Positions 8,905-20,154 of a stretch of 64,000 bases of DNA are shown in pieces. Position 1 is the first letter of the stretch, and every line of letters begins with the position of its first letter. The translations under genes were made by a program, and so were the position numbers. The DNA is from Cycloclasticus sp. (GTDB lineage Bacteria; Pseudomonadota; Gammaproteobacteria; Methylococcales; Cycloclasticaceae): contig JBFLJU010000001.1 in assembly GCA_040743155.1 (NCBI GenBank), forward strand, positions 1,302,001-1,366,000, given 5' to 3'. Below the pieces are notes generated by a model. It made no database searches, was not told the origin of the DNA, and worked only from the letters and a program-made list of their open reading frames with translations.

Positions 8905-10542
8905 ATGAGAGTATTTCAAAAAACACCTTTAGCGCTCGGCGTTGCAGCAGGCATGGTCATGCTAGTAGCATCAACTGGCGCGCAGGCGATCAGTACAGGT
9001 ACTGATCTTAACTTATCCGCACACGCAGCCGCAGGCGGCATGGCAGGTGCAGCTTACACACGCCCACAAGAAGTTTCAGCAGCTGTTGCCGGTAACCCAG
9101 CAACACTAACTCAATTCCCTGGCGTAAACTTTAACTTTGGTGCTGCGTTAATTAGCATCACGGACGTACAAACAAACACTGACACAACATTAGATGTTGG
9201 CGGCGGCGGAGAAAGTGCACAAACTGTCTTGGCTTTCCACAATGAATCTCATTCAGATGCCGACAATTATATTGTTCCAACGTTAGGCGTATCACTGCAA
9301 GTTTCTCCAAAACTCTTTTTAGGTCTTGGTCTTGAAGCAGATGCGGGCTTAGGTTCAGACTTTCGTGATGACGCACTTCAATTATATGCGGGTTCTGTAG
9401 AAGATGCTGTCAACGGTTTTGGTTTAACTGGTGATGCTTTGGGGTTATTAGACGGGCCAGTTGCCGCACCGTTACTGGTTGAAGTTATTTCTTTCAACGC
9501 AAACTTAGCAGCTGCTTATAAAGTAACTGATCAACTCTCAGTTGGTGGCGCACTTACTATTGGTTTTGGCCTTGCACAACTTGGCACAGCAGGTCCAACG
9601 ACAGGGTTTGATACAGTAAGTGACTTAGTTGTTGACGGTCTTGCTGGAGCTCCTGCAAATGATGGTAATGTTGATTCGGGTGTTCTAAGCAATTGGGGCG
9701 GTTCTACATCATCAGTTCATGATATTGGCTTTGGGTGGACATTGGGCTCCACATACATCGTTGCTGACGGCATAACAACCAGCTTAACGGTCAAAAGCCC
9801 TCTTGAATATAAGTTCAAAAACATTATATATGCTGACCCGGCAACAACAGGTGGCGACATGGTACCCGGTAACGCAGTTGACGGTTGGCAGCATCTCGAT
9901 ATTGAACAGCCACTTGAAATCATTGCTGGTGTAGCTCTTGAAGACGTGATTGCTCAAGGTTTATTGGTTGAATTAGACGTTGTTTGGAAAAACTGGGGCG
10001 ATGCTGATGCTTATGAAGATGCCTATGAAGATCAGTTCTTAGTGAATTTAGGCGCCCAGTACACCACTGGTAACTGGCAACTCAGAGCCGGTTATAGCTG
10101 GGCTGAAGACATCTTAAAAAGCACTCCTAATAGCACATTAGGACAGTTAACCGGACTAGGTAATTTACCTCTTGGCGAAGGAGCTGCTGCACTAGATGAA
10201 TTAACAGGTGCCGGCATAGTAGAACCTTTAGCAACTGACTTCGTTGAAATTGTTCAAATGAGCCTGTTACCTGTCATTTGGGAACACACATTTACCGCGG
10301 GTGTTGGTTATAACTTTACCGATGCTGTGCGTGTAGATGCTTTTGTTGCCTATGCTCTAGGTGAAAAAGAATCGCGTGACCTCGAAACTGCTGCGCTTGC
10401 TTTAGACGTGGGCTTAGGCTTAATTGATGCAGATAACGGCAATTCAGGCGCCTTTGTATCGAATGGTACTACTTCAAGTATTACCGCAGATATTGATACA
10501 GAAATCATGTTTGGCATAGGTATCAATGTAGCACTACCATAA
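8905..10542 (+). CDS. FadL/TodX/OmpP1-family outer-membrane hydrophobic-compound porin
   Basis: The family forms 14-stranded outer-membrane barrels that pass long-chain fatty acids or aromatic hydrocarbons inward. The 545-residue product has a clear signal peptide cut after AQA (about residue 28) and the FadL-type N-terminal plug region with GGMAGAAYTRPQ and the NPATL motif near 65-69. Alternating barrel strands follow, ending in a terminal aromatic/hydrophobic strand (IMFGIGINVALP). It is longer than E. coli FadL (about 446), with acidic, glycine-rich loops. It is monocistronic: its own ribosome binding site precedes the ATG and a strong terminator follows. The substrate cannot be read from the sequence. 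Confidence 0.85.
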   Translation: MRVFQKTPLALGVAAGMVMLVASTGAQAISTGTDLNLSAHAAAGGMAGAAYTRPQEVSAAVAGNPATLTQFPGVNFNFGAALISITDVQTNTDTTLDVGGGGESAQTVLAFHNESHSDADNYIVPTLGVSLQVSPKLFLGLGLEADAGLGSDFRDDALQLYAGSVEDAVNGFGLTGDALGLLDGPVAAPLLVEVISFNANLAAAYKVTDQLSVGGALTIGFGLAQLGTAGPTTGFDTVSDLVVDGLAGAPANDGNVDSGVLSNWGGSTSSVHDIGFGWTLGSTYIVADGITTSLTVKSPLEYKFKNIIYADPATTGGDMVPGNAVDGWQHLDIEQPLEIIAGVALEDVIAQGLLVELDVVWKNWGDADAYEDAYEDQFLVNLGAQYTTGNWQLRAGYSWAEDILKSTPNSTLGQLTGLGNLPLGEGAAALDELTGAGIVEPLATDFVEIVQMSLLPVIWEHTFTAGVGYNFTDAVRVDAFVAYALGEKESRDLETAALALDVGLGLIDADNGNSGAFVSNGTTSSITADIDTEIMFGIGINVALP

Positions 10543-10569
10543 TCCTTGGTCAGCGCTAAATAAGAATCG

Positions 10570-10594
10570 AACCCCGCTTAAAGCGGGGTTTTTT
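10570..10594 (+). terminator. Rho-independent terminator after the FadL-like gene
   Basis: An eight-base-pair GC-rich stem (AACCCCGC / GCGGGGTT) with a TTAAA loop is followed by a run of T residues on the plus strand, 27 bases past the stop codon. Confidence 0.92.
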
Positions 10595-10753
10595 ATTATG
10601 GGTAACCGTACGGCGTCTAATAATTACTTCAAGCTGGCAATGTATATCATCTACAACGAACTGGTTAGCGCATATACTTAATGACGGTGCTAAACAACCC
10701 AACATTCACTACCAGTTATTTTTAGGAAAAAACAAAAACATACTTACTTTACG

Positions 10754-12568
10754 ATGCCTCAACAAAAAACCATTCCTGTCTTTATCGATCTCTCATCGTT
10801 CCCAACGACTTTAATAAATCTTGATACAATTGATAAGTGGCTATCAACTGTTTTTGAATTAAACATTTCGAACTCTTTTCTCAGCAATCAAACATCATTA
10901 AGTAAAAAAAATAGCTCGCTCTACGCTCTAGCCTACAGAGTTCAACAGTTATCGAATGTTTTCTTACAACTTACTAATATTCCCGCATTTTACTCAAGTG
11001 ATAAAATTCAAATCATCAAAAATAGGGACCAACCAGCCAGCTCAAGCATCTCTATACCGATTGCTTTCATCGAGAAAACTGACCTAAAAGCCTATGAAGT
11101 AGCTGCTTTATCAGCCTTTGAAATCATTTACTGGATGAATTCAAACAAGTTAAACACCAGTAATATTCAGCTTTTATATAAAATTGTTGAACAAAAAATT
11201 AACAAACCTCTTGAACCCTTTTTCACTGGTTGGAAATCCACTCTTCCCATTCTTAGAGCAGCATATGAAGAAAATGTACCCTTTATTCACTTTGGTTCTG
11301 GTGCTTACCAATTAGGCTGGGGTTATAAGGCACGATTGATTTCTAATTCTGCTAATGAGCATGATTCAGCATTAGGCGCTCACATGGTACAAAATAAAAT
11401 AAAAGCCGTTTCCACCCTTAAAATGGCAGGGCTTCCTACGACACAACAATCTGCTGTTAACTCAGAAAAATCCGCGTATTCTGCTGCGAGCAAGTTTGAC
11501 TGGCCTGTTGTCGTAAAACCTTCATCTCGTGACCGAGGCGAAGGGGTAACAACTGGTATTAATGATAAAGAAAAGTTATTAAGCGCCTATAAGAAAGCTC
11601 TCAAACTTTCCCCCCACGAGCCTGTTCTAGTTGAAAAAATGTTAGAGGGTACGTGTCACCGCCTATTTATTTCTAATTACTCTTTTCTATATTGTGCCAG
11701 ACGTTGGCCTAGATCAGTTAAGGGTGATGGACGCCGTACGGTAGCCCAGTTAATTTCTGATTTTAATTCCGAAGAGAATGCTAAAGCCCCCTGGTTAAGA
11801 TCTACACCTTACCCTAGTGATTCTCTCGCCAAAAAGGTAATGCATAACAATGGCTATTCTTTACAGTCCATTCCTAGTACCGGAGAACTTGTACATTTAA
11901 GACCTTTTCAGTCAGACGAATGGGGAGGCTCTGCTGATGATGTATCGACAAGCGTTCATCCCGACAACATTGCGATTGCAATAAAGGCAGCGAGGTTATT
12001 TGGCCTTTATAATTGCGGTGTCGATATAATTAGTTCGGACATTAGCCAACCATGGCATGTAAATAATGCGGCCATACTAGAAGTAAACTACACTCCTTCC
12101 TTAGGCGATTCGCCTGTATCAAAACATTATGTAAAACCCTATATAAAGGGACTAGTTGATGGTAACGGAAGAATTCCAATACACATTTTTATGGGTAAAA
12201 AGACAGCTCTTGGAAAGGCACAAAAAAAACATAAGGAACTTTTAGGGAGTGACGTTAAGTGCTATTTAACTACACATGATACGACGCTAGGCTCTTTAGA
12301 AAATGAAATAAAAATGCCTGTTAACGGGCTCGCAAAGCGTAGTTTTTCTCTGCTACTAGACCGCCAAGTGGAAGCTCTTTTAGTTGTCGTTCAAACCGAT
12401 GAATGCTTATTTGAAAGCCTCCCTTTCGATCAAGTTGATAGCTTTACAAAAGCTGATGAGCAGTTGTCTTCATGGACAAATTCAAACGCTATTTTACCCT
12501 CTCAAGCAGGCAATGCTGTTAGTGGACTACTTGAGCAACTCGTTATGAGCCAACCTTACAATACATAA
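10754..12568 (+). CDS. Cyanophycin-synthetase-like ATP-grasp ligase with a degenerate, truncated Mur-ligase tail
   Basis: ATP-grasp enzymes join a carboxylate to an amine through an acyl phosphate. Residues 1-170 match the CphA N-terminal region in size. Residues 171-468 are a CphA-type ATP-grasp: LGWGYKARLISNS (187-199), VVVKPSSRDRGEGV (252-265, Lys255), VEKMLEGTCHRL (293-304), GDGRRTVAQLI (324-334) and the metal-binding segment LEVNYTPSL (442-450). After NGRIPIHIF (471-479), where CphA enters its Mur-ligase P-loop GTNGKTT, this protein has MGKKTALGK and stops near residue 604, lacking the rest of that module (CphA is about 870-900). It cannot be a normal cyanophycin polymerase. The start has no good ribosome binding site: AGGA lies about 25 bases upstream. 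It is followed after nine bases by an ornithine-cyclodeaminase-family gene. Substrates are unknown. Confidence 0.75.
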   Translation: MPQQKTIPVFIDLSSFPTTLINLDTIDKWLSTVFELNISNSFLSNQTSLSKKNSSLYALAYRVQQLSNVFLQLTNIPAFYSSDKIQIIKNRDQPASSSISIPIAFIEKTDLKAYEVAALSAFEIIYWMNSNKLNTSNIQLLYKIVEQKINKPLEPFFTGWKSTLPILRAAYEENVPFIHFGSGAYQLGWGYKARLISNSANEHDSALGAHMVQNKIKAVSTLKMAGLPTTQQSAVNSEKSAYSAASKFDWPVVVKPSSRDRGEGVTTGINDKEKLLSAYKKALKLSPHEPVLVEKMLEGTCHRLFISNYSFLYCARRWPRSVKGDGRRTVAQLISDFNSEENAKAPWLRSTPYPSDSLAKKVMHNNGYSLQSIPSTGELVHLRPFQSDEWGGSADDVSTSVHPDNIAIAIKAARLFGLYNCGVDIISSDISQPWHVNNAAILEVNYTPSLGDSPVSKHYVKPYIKGLVDGNGRIPIHIFMGKKTALGKAQKKHKELLGSDVKCYLTTHDTTLGSLENEIKMPVNGLAKRSFSLLLDRQVEALLVVVQTDECLFESLPFDQVDSFTKADEQLSSWTNSNAILPSQAGNAVSGLLEQLVMSQPYNT

Positions 12569-12577
12569 ATTTTAAAC

Positions 12578-13594
12578 ATGCTATCAAATACAAATACACC
12601 CCCTAATATTCTAGATCCTTTAGTAGATATATTTAAATTAAGCGGTGAACCCTTTGAGTACTTAAGCGAATCTGATGTCCACTTAGCTCTTACTCAAAAC
12701 CCTACCGAGTATTATCAATTTGTAAAACAACGCGTAACAAATTTAGCCATTCAAAAATCTAAATTCATAATGCCACCAAAGACTTTATTTCCTGACAAGG
12801 ATACTGATGGTGACTTTCGGATCATGCCCTGTATTATCGAAGAAAATGACGAGGTAATGAAGACTGTTAAACTAGTTGGCACAAATGTTATCCAACAATC
12901 TGTACCTAACCAAATTACTGTAGGTAAAGCATGCGTCCTACACCCCACCGAGAACTATATTACGCATATTGTTGAAGCGTGCCTTTTATCATCCGCAAGA
13001 ACCGCCATTTGCGCCATGCTAGGCGTTGAATTGTTATCTGCTCGTGATGCTAGCAAGCTTACAATTATAGGTGCTGGTCGCGTTGGTTATTATTGTGCTT
13101 ATTACGCATCTGCATTGTCTTGGTTTAACGAAATCATTATTCATGACACAGACAGCTCACGTGCGCAAAGCTGTGTGAAGACATTACAATCACTCTTCCC
13201 AAAAATAAAATATATAACATCTAAAAGGCAAGATTTAATCGATACTGACGTACTCATCTTATCTACTACCAGTACCGCTCCACTTTATGCAACACATGAT
13301 TTTAAGGCAGACTTAATCATCAGTGTAGGTGCTGACATTGATACACAAAGAGAATTGGATAATAGTTGGGCTAAAGCGGCATCTGTATTTGTTGATAGCT
13401 ACGATAGTGCACGTTACGGAGATATTAAAGTTTGGCTAGACAATAATTTAATCACCTCAACCTGCTTAACAGATCTATTTAGTTTGCTACGTAGTGAAGT
13501 CTCAATCACTTATAACAAACCACGCATTTTTGTATCTACGGGCACTGCTTTTTTTGATAACCTTTCACTTTCATATATCTTAAGAAAGGTCTAG
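12578..13594 (+). CDS. Ornithine cyclodeaminase / mu-crystallin family NAD(P)-dependent enzyme
   Basis: The family includes ornithine and lysine cyclodeaminases, alanine dehydrogenases, ketimine reductases and the siderophore enzyme SbnB. The 338 residues show the substrate-binding lid with PPK (66-68, PPR in many relatives), TVKLVGTN (96-103), SSARTAICAML (138-148), the Rossmann turn IIGAGRVGYYCA (163-174) and SVGADIDTQREL (249-260), where Asp253 aligns with the catalytic aspartate of ornithine cyclodeaminase. Key residues look intact, so an active enzyme is likely, but the exact reaction cannot be assigned. It is spaced nine bases from the ATP-grasp gene and has no other partner, which suggests it makes the amino or imino acid that the ligase uses, or modifies its product. 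Confidence 0.8.
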   Translation: MLSNTNTPPNILDPLVDIFKLSGEPFEYLSESDVHLALTQNPTEYYQFVKQRVTNLAIQKSKFIMPPKTLFPDKDTDGDFRIMPCIIEENDEVMKTVKLVGTNVIQQSVPNQITVGKACVLHPTENYITHIVEACLLSSARTAICAMLGVELLSARDASKLTIIGAGRVGYYCAYYASALSWFNEIIIHDTDSSRAQSCVKTLQSLFPKIKYITSKRQDLIDTDVLILSTTSTAPLYATHDFKADLIISVGADIDTQRELDNSWAKAASVFVDSYDSARYGDIKVWLDNNLITSTCLTDLFSLLRSEVSITYNKPRIFVSTGTAFFDNLSLSYILRKV

Positions 13595-13672
13595 TCAGCA
13601 CCTTATTTATGTAGACCAAAAAATACTAAACCTCCCAGCCGCATCACTTATTCAAGATAACACCTACACATT

Positions 13673-13701
13673 AAAAAGCCCCGATAATCCGAGGCTTTTT
13701 T
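13673..13701. terminator. Bidirectional terminator between the ligase cassette and icmF
   Basis: Arms AAAAAGCC (13673-13680) and GGCTTTTT (13693-13700) flank a short partly paired loop. The A tract on one side and T tract on the other suit both the plus-strand cassette and the minus-strand icmF, whose stop lies just beyond. Confidence 0.85.
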
Positions 13702-13721
13702 ATGTTTATGAAAGTAGTTTT

Positions 13722-16700
13722 CTACATATTCCGCCTATACTGCCCCCCGACTTCGAAGAAGGTATCGGTAATTTGACCCAGCGAACAATAACGCCCCGCT
13801 TCCATCAGCACCTCAAAGACATTCTCGTTTGCTTGAACCGCTTGTCTTAAGTCCTTAATAGCTTGCTCAGACTTTTCTTTGTTTTCACCGTGTACGGCAT
13901 TTAAACGACTCAATTGACTTTGCTTTTCTTCCTCAGTTGAACGAGCAAGTTCAATGGTTGTTTCCGCGCCGTCTTCATTTGGATTTTTAAACGTGTTCAC
14001 ACCAATAATAGGTAATTCACCGGTATGTTTTAGCATTTCATAATTCATTGATTCATCTTGAATTTTGCCACGCTGGTAACCCGTCTCCATTGCACCCAAC
14101 ACACCGCCACGTTCGGAGATGCGTTCAAATTCACGAAGTACAGCTTCTTCAACTAGGTCAGTTAATTCATCAACGATGAACGAGCCTTGCAATGAATTTT
14201 CATTCTTTGCTAAACCATATTCTTTATTAATGATCAGCTGAATCGCCATGGCACGACGCACAGACTCTTCGGTCGGTGTGGTAATCGCCTCGTCGTATGC
14301 ATTCGTGTGCAGACTGTTGCAATTGTCGTTTATCGCAATAAGGGCCTGCAAGGTGGTTCTAATATCATTAAAGTCCATCTCTTGCGCATGTAGCGAACGA
14401 CCGGATGTTTGAATATGATACTTAAGTTTTTGCGAACGATCACTCGCGCCATATTTAAAGCGCATAGCCACGGCCCAAATACGACGAGCCACACGGCCCA
14501 TCACAGTATATTCTGGGTCCATACCATTCGAGAAAAAGAACGATAAACTTGCTGCAAATTCATCAATTTCCATGCCACGTGACAAATAGGTTTCTACATA
14601 AGTAAAACCATTTGACAAGGTAAAGGCTAATTGTGAAATTGGGTTCGCACCCGCTTCAGCAATATGGTAGCCAGAGATTGAAACAGAATAGAAGTTACGC
14701 ACTTTTTTCTGAACGAAATACTGCTGAATATCACCCATCATTTTCAGGCTGAATTCAGTCGAAAAAATGCAAGTGTTCTGACCTTGGTCTTCTTTTAAAA
14801 TATCCGCCTGTACCGTCCCGCGCACATTGGCTAGTGCCCAATCTTTAATTTCATTACGTTCTACTTCAGACGGATAATGGCCATTTTCTGCTTCGAACTT
14901 AACGCATTGCTGATCAATAGCGGTATTTAAGAAGAAGGATAATAGCGTTGGTGCTGGGCCGTTAATGGTTAACGAAACGGAGGTACTGGGTGCACATAAA
15001 TCGAAGCCATCAAACAACACTTTCATGTCGTCTAAGGTCGCAATAGAAACGCCAGAGTTACCAACTTTACCGTAGATATCTGGGCGCAAACCAGGGTCGT
15101 TTCCGTAAAGCGTCACCGAGTCAAAGGCTGTAGACAACCGTGTCGCTTCTGCATTTTCGGACAACAACTTGAATCGTCGGTTGGTTCTGAACGGGTCACC
15201 TTCACCAGCGAACATACGTGCAGGATCTTCACCTTCACGCTTAAAACCAAACACACCCGCCGTATACGGGAAGCTGCCGGGAACATTTTCTTTCAATAAG
15301 AAGCGCAGTTGTTCACCATCATCTTCAAAAACCGGTGTCGATACCTTAGGAATGCGTGTACCCGCCAGCGAGTAACTTGCAATATTGGTGGTAAATTCCT
15401 TACCACGAATATTACTAATATAAGTGTCTTTTTTATACGCCGTTTTAATCTCTTCCCACACTTCAAGAAGTCGCTTACAACGCGGATCCAGCGCATCCTC
15501 ACGTTTGGCTATTTGCTTGCTAAACGCACCTTCAACCACCACATCGTCGCCCAGCATACGCTGTGCTTCTTTAAGTTGCTGACGTTCTCTTGCAACAGTG
15601 ACTTGTTGCCGAATTGTTTTATGATAATCGCGTACCGTTTCGGCAATTTCCGCCAAATAGCGCTGGCGTTCCGCGGCAATAATTGAGGTGGTGGTGGTAG
15701 AACGCTTCGACTCAACTGGCGCAAAGAAATCTCCTTCCCAGACATTCAATTCTTTGCTTTCAAAGGTTTTTAACAGTCCTTGGTACAGAGCTGTTACGCC
15801 ATCGTCGTTAAATTTTGATGCAATCGTGCCGTATATCGGCAGGTCTTCCATCGGAGTTGTAAATAATTCGTAGTTGCGCTGGTATTGCTTTCTTACATCA
15901 CGGAATGCATCTTCACTGCCTTTGCGGTCAAACTTGTTAATAACAACCAAATCGGCAAAGTCCAACATGTCAATTTTTTCAAGCTGACTGGCGGCACCAA
16001 ATTCAGGTGTCATCACGTACATAGACGTATTTACATACGGCACAATACCTGCATCGCCCTGACCAATACCCGGTGTTTCTACGATGATCAAATCAAAGCC
16101 TGCGACTTTACACGCATTGATGATATTCGGTAATGCTTCTGGCACTTCGCCTTGCGTGTTACGCGTTGCGATAGAACGGAAATAAATATTAGGCTGATTA
16201 ATGGCATTCATGCGAATACGATCACCCAATAAGGCACCCCCTGTTTTACGCTTAGTGGGGTCAATCGCGATAATGGCAATTTTTAAATCTTCAAGCTCTA
16301 AGCTAAAACGCCTCACCAATTCATCGGTTAATGACGATTTACCTGCTCCCCCTGTACCGGTAATACCGAGCACCGGTGTTTTGGCAAAATCAGCGGCACT
16401 CGTTGAGAGCGCTTCGAGTTGTTTATCAGATATCGTTTGCTCGTCCAAACCAGTGATTAGACGGGATAGTTCTCGGTATTCATTCGCCGTTAAATTATCA
16501 AAATTACTTGGAATATCAGTGCTTGCTAAGTCGTAATCTGATGTTTCGATCATTTCATTGATGATGCCTTGCAACTGCATGCTCTGACCATCGTGTGGTG
16601 AGAAAATATGCGACACGCCGTAGGCGTGCAACTCTGCAATTTCCTCTGGCACAATAACGCCACCACCGCCGCCAAAGATTTTAATGTGCGAGGCACCTTT

Positions 16701-16997
16701 CTCTTTTAACAGGTCGATCATGTATTTGAAATATTCAACATGACCGCCTTGATATGAACTGATCGCAATGCCGTGCGCATCTTCTTGAATAGCGGCATTA
16801 ACCACTTCTTGTACTGACCGGTTGTGCCCTAGGTGAATAACCTCTGCACCGGTGGATTGTAAAATACGGCGCATAATATTAATGGCCGCATCATGACCAT
16901 CGAATAAACTTGCTGCGGTAACAAAGCGAACATGATTTTTGGCTTTATATCTCGGTATTTTGGTTGGGTCAATTACTGCTTCTTGTGCTGCTGACAT
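13722..16997 (-). CDS. icmF: Fused isobutyryl-CoA mutase IcmF (B12 domain, MeaB-like GTPase, mutase)
   Basis: IcmF interconverts n-butyryl-CoA and isobutyryl-CoA with adenosylcobalamin and carries its own G-protein chaperone. The 1091 residues show an N-terminal B12-binding domain (about 22-150) with FDGHDAA at 32-38 supplying the cobalt-ligand histidine. A MeaB-type GTPase follows, with P-loop GTGGAGKSS (214-222) and NKFD (in [10 protein letters not shown]). The methylmalonyl-CoA-mutase-like barrel (about 540-1075) is recognisable by the [19 protein letters not shown] stretch. This order distinguishes IcmF from methylmalonyl-CoA mutase. The start ATG has AGGAG nine bases upstream. It follows an acyl-CoA synthetase gene by ten bases. 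Related acyl-CoA specificities (for example pivalyl-CoA) cannot be excluded by eye. Confidence 0.93.
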   Translation of the reverse strand: MSAAQEAVIDPTKIPRYKAKNHVRFVTAASLFDGHDAAINIMRRILQSTGAEVIHLGHNRSVQEVVNAAIQEDAHGIAISSYQGGHVEYFKYMIDLLKEKGASHIKIFGGGGGVIVPEEIAELHAYGVSHIFSPHDGQSMQLQGIINEMIETSDYDLASTDIPSNFDNLTANEYRELSRLITGLDEQTISDKQLEALSTSAADFAKTPVLGITGTGGAGKSSLTDELVRRFSLELEDLKIAIIAIDPTKRKTGGALLGDRIRMNAINQPNIYFRSIATRNTQGEVPEALPNIINACKVAGFDLIIVETPGIGQGDAGIVPYVNTSMYVMTPEFGAASQLEKIDMLDFADLVVINKFDRKGSEDAFRDVRKQYQRNYELFTTPMEDLPIYGTIASKFNDDGVTALYQGLLKTFESKELNVWEGDFFAPVESKRSTTTTSIIAAERQRYLAEIAETVRDYHKTIRQQVTVARERQQLKEAQRMLGDDVVVEGAFSKQIAKREDALDPRCKRLLEVWEEIKTAYKKDTYISNIRGKEFTTNIASYSLAGTRIPKVSTPVFEDDGEQLRFLLKENVPGSFPYTAGVFGFKREGEDPARMFAGEGDPFRTNRRFKLLSENAEATRLSTAFDSVTLYGNDPGLRPDIYGKVGNSGVSIATLDDMKVLFDGFDLCAPSTSVSLTINGPAPTLLSFFLNTAIDQQCVKFEAENGHYPSEVERNEIKDWALANVRGTVQADILKEDQGQNTCIFSTEFSLKMMGDIQQYFVQKKVRNFYSVSISGYHIAEAGANPISQLAFTLSNGFTYVETYLSRGMEIDEFAASLSFFFSNGMDPEYTVMGRVARRIWAVAMRFKYGASDRSQKLKYHIQTSGRSLHAQEMDFNDIRTTLQALIAINDNCNSLHTNAYDEAITTPTEESVRRAMAIQLIINKEYGLAKNENSLQGSFIVDELTDLVEEAVLREFERISERGGVLGAMETGYQRGKIQDESMNYEMLKHTGELPIIGVNTFKNPNEDGAETTIELARSTEEEKQSQLSRLNAVHGENKEKSEQAIKDLRQAVQANENVFEVLMEAGRYCSLGQITDTFFEVGGQYRRNM

Positions 16998-17007
16998 ACA
17001 CTTACTC

Positions 17008-18627
17008 CTAACAATTTTGTCTTAATTCGATACGTCTGATTTTGCCCGAAATGGTTTTTGGCAACGATTCAACGTACTCGATTTCACGCGGGTATTTATA
17101 TGGAGCGGTATGTTGCTTCATAAAGGTTTGAATTTCTTTGGTCAACTCGGCACTGCCCTCATAACCTTCCGCCAAGATGATGAACGCTTTAACGATTTCA
17201 CCACGTGCATCATCTGGTTTACCTATAGCAGCTGATTCCAAAACAGCAGGGTGTTCGAGTAAAGAGCTTTCCACCTCAAACGGACTAATTCTATAACCCG
17301 ATGACGTGATAATGTCGTCTGAGCGACCAACGAACCAGAAATAGCCGTCTTCATCCACCGTGCCATTATCACCTGTGTGGTACCAGCCGTTTGTAAAGCA
17401 CTTAGCGGTCGCCGCTTCATCTTCCCAATAACCCGGGAACATACCGGGTTGCAAAGGATCAGTGATTTCAATAGCTATACTGCCCACGCTATTCGCAGCA
17501 CAAATGTTACCGTCTTCATCCACAATCTGAACGTTCACACCCGGCACCGGTTTACCCATTGAACCAGGCTTTACTGCCATGCAAGGATAGTTTGCGACGA
17601 TATTAATGGTTTCTGTTTGTCCGTAGCCATCATAAATATTAGCACCAGTTGCCTCGTGCCAAATTTTAATGACCTCAGGGTTTAAGGGTTCACCTGCACC
17701 AATCGCATGGCGAATAGAACTTAAATTATATTTTGATAAGTCCATTTGTGCGAATGAGCGGTACACCGTTGGAGGCGCACAAAACGTGGTGACGCCCAGC
17801 TTTTCGATTAAATTCAAATGTAACTCAGCGTCAAAGCCGCTACCGTCAAACAACACCATCGCCGAACCCATTTGCCAAGGTGAGTACAACATACCCCAGG
17901 CTGCTTTTGCCCAACCCGTATCGGATAATGTCCAATGGATATCATCCTCTTTTTGATCCATCCAATACTTACCGGTGATCGTGTGCGCAAGCGCATAGGC
18001 ATTATCACGCGGCACCATTTTTGGCATACCGGTTGTGCCCGACGTAAAGTAGATCATCATTAAATCAGAAGATTTACTTGGCGCTAACTGGCTTTTATCC
18101 AGCGCCGTACTCGAATGCTTTGTTAATTGATCGAAGGTATTCCACCCTTCACGCTCATCACCAATAACGATTAATGTTTTAAGGCTTGGGCAGTTATTCT
18201 TAATGGCGTCAACTTTGTCGGCATTATTCGCCGTTACAATCGCCATTGAGGCTTTAGAACGATTAATGCGATACTCAATGTCTTTAGGCGTTAATAGGTT
18301 TGTGCCTGGCATCGTCACAACACCCAACTTACAACAACCCACCATCACTGAGTACCATTCGCCTATTCTAGGAATCATCACAAAGGCTAAGTCACCTTTT
18401 TTAGCGCCTAAATCAAGCAGCCCATTGGCAAACTGATTAGAGACATCTCGTAAATCACTGAATTGGTAATGTGTAATCGTTTCACCGCTACCGTCTACTT
18501 CTATATAAGCCAGTTTATCCGCTTCATCAGCGCGCTTATCAATCACATCAAAACCAAAGTTATAAAACTCAGGTATTTCTAATTTAAATGATGATTTAAT
18601 CTCATCATAATTTTCCATATTAAACAC
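17008..18627 (-). CDS. AMP-forming acyl-CoA synthetase (medium/short-chain type)
   Basis: This enzyme activates a carboxylic acid to its CoA thioester through an acyl adenylate. The motifs are [14 protein letters not shown] (AMP-binding P-loop), DGYGQTE, the [21 protein letters not shown] hinge block and [10 protein letters not shown] with the catalytic lysine near the C-terminus. The overall form resembles ACSM-type synthetases rather than acetyl-CoA synthetase, which is about 100 residues longer. The start may be GTG at 18627 (GGAGG four bases upstream) or ATG at 18618 (13 bases from it). Its co-transcription with icmF suggests butyrate- or isobutyrate-like substrates (inference). Confidence 0.88.
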   Translation of the reverse strand: MFNMENYDEIKSSFKLEIPEFYNFGFDVIDKRADEADKLAYIEVDGSGETITHYQFSDLRDVSNQFANGLLDLGAKKGDLAFVMIPRIGEWYSVMVGCCKLGVVTMPGTNLLTPKDIEYRINRSKASMAIVTANNADKVDAIKNNCPSLKTLIVIGDEREGWNTFDQLTKHSSTALDKSQLAPSKSSDLMMIYFTSGTTGMPKMVPRDNAYALAHTITGKYWMDQKEDDIHWTLSDTGWAKAAWGMLYSPWQMGSAMVLFDGSGFDAELHLNLIEKLGVTTFCAPPTVYRSFAQMDLSKYNLSSIRHAIGAGEPLNPEVIKIWHEATGANIYDGYGQTETINIVANYPCMAVKPGSMGKPVPGVNVQIVDEDGNICAANSVGSIAIEITDPLQPGMFPGYWEDEAATAKCFTNGWYHTGDNGTVDEDGYFWFVGRSDDIITSSGYRISPFEVESSLLEHPAVLESAAIGKPDDARGEIVKAFIILAEGYEGSAELTKEIQTFMKQHTAPYKYPREIEYVESLPKTISGKIRRIELRQNC

Positions 18628-18701
18628 GTACCCTCCTCATATCTATTTTTTATTATTCATATAGCTTAACATTTTCTAATTTAGAGTCAAAAAACCAAAA
18701 A

Positions 18702-18718
18702 AGGAAAAAGAATTTCCT
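18702..18718. promoter_or_regulatory. Small inverted repeat upstream of the acyl-CoA synthetase gene (possible operator)
   Basis: AGGAAA-AAGAA-TTTCCT forms perfect six-base arms around five bases in the AT-rich gap between the purA terminator and the synthetase start, near a TTGACT that could serve as a -35 element. An operator role for the synthetase/icmF unit is only a guess, as this much symmetry can occur by chance in AT-rich DNA. Confidence 0.25.
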
Positions 18719-18756
18719 CTTCTAACAATTAATTTTACAATCAATAACTTAACAGC

Positions 18757-18792
18757 ATAAAAAAAGCCCCTATAAAAAATTCATAGGGGCTT
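18757..18792 (-). terminator. Rho-independent terminator after purA
   Basis: Arms at 18764-18773 and 18783-18792 (AAGCCCCTAT / ATAGGGGCTT) pair perfectly. On the minus strand they are followed by seven T residues, 25 bases beyond the purA stop. It separates purA from the acyl-CoA synthetase unit. Confidence 0.92.
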
Positions 18793-18816
18793 CTTTAAAA
18801 TATTGACCGTATTAGA

Positions 18817-20118
<1,302 letters not shown>

Positions 20119-20154
20119 CTATTAATTATTTAATTGAACTGCAAGCCGGTAGTG

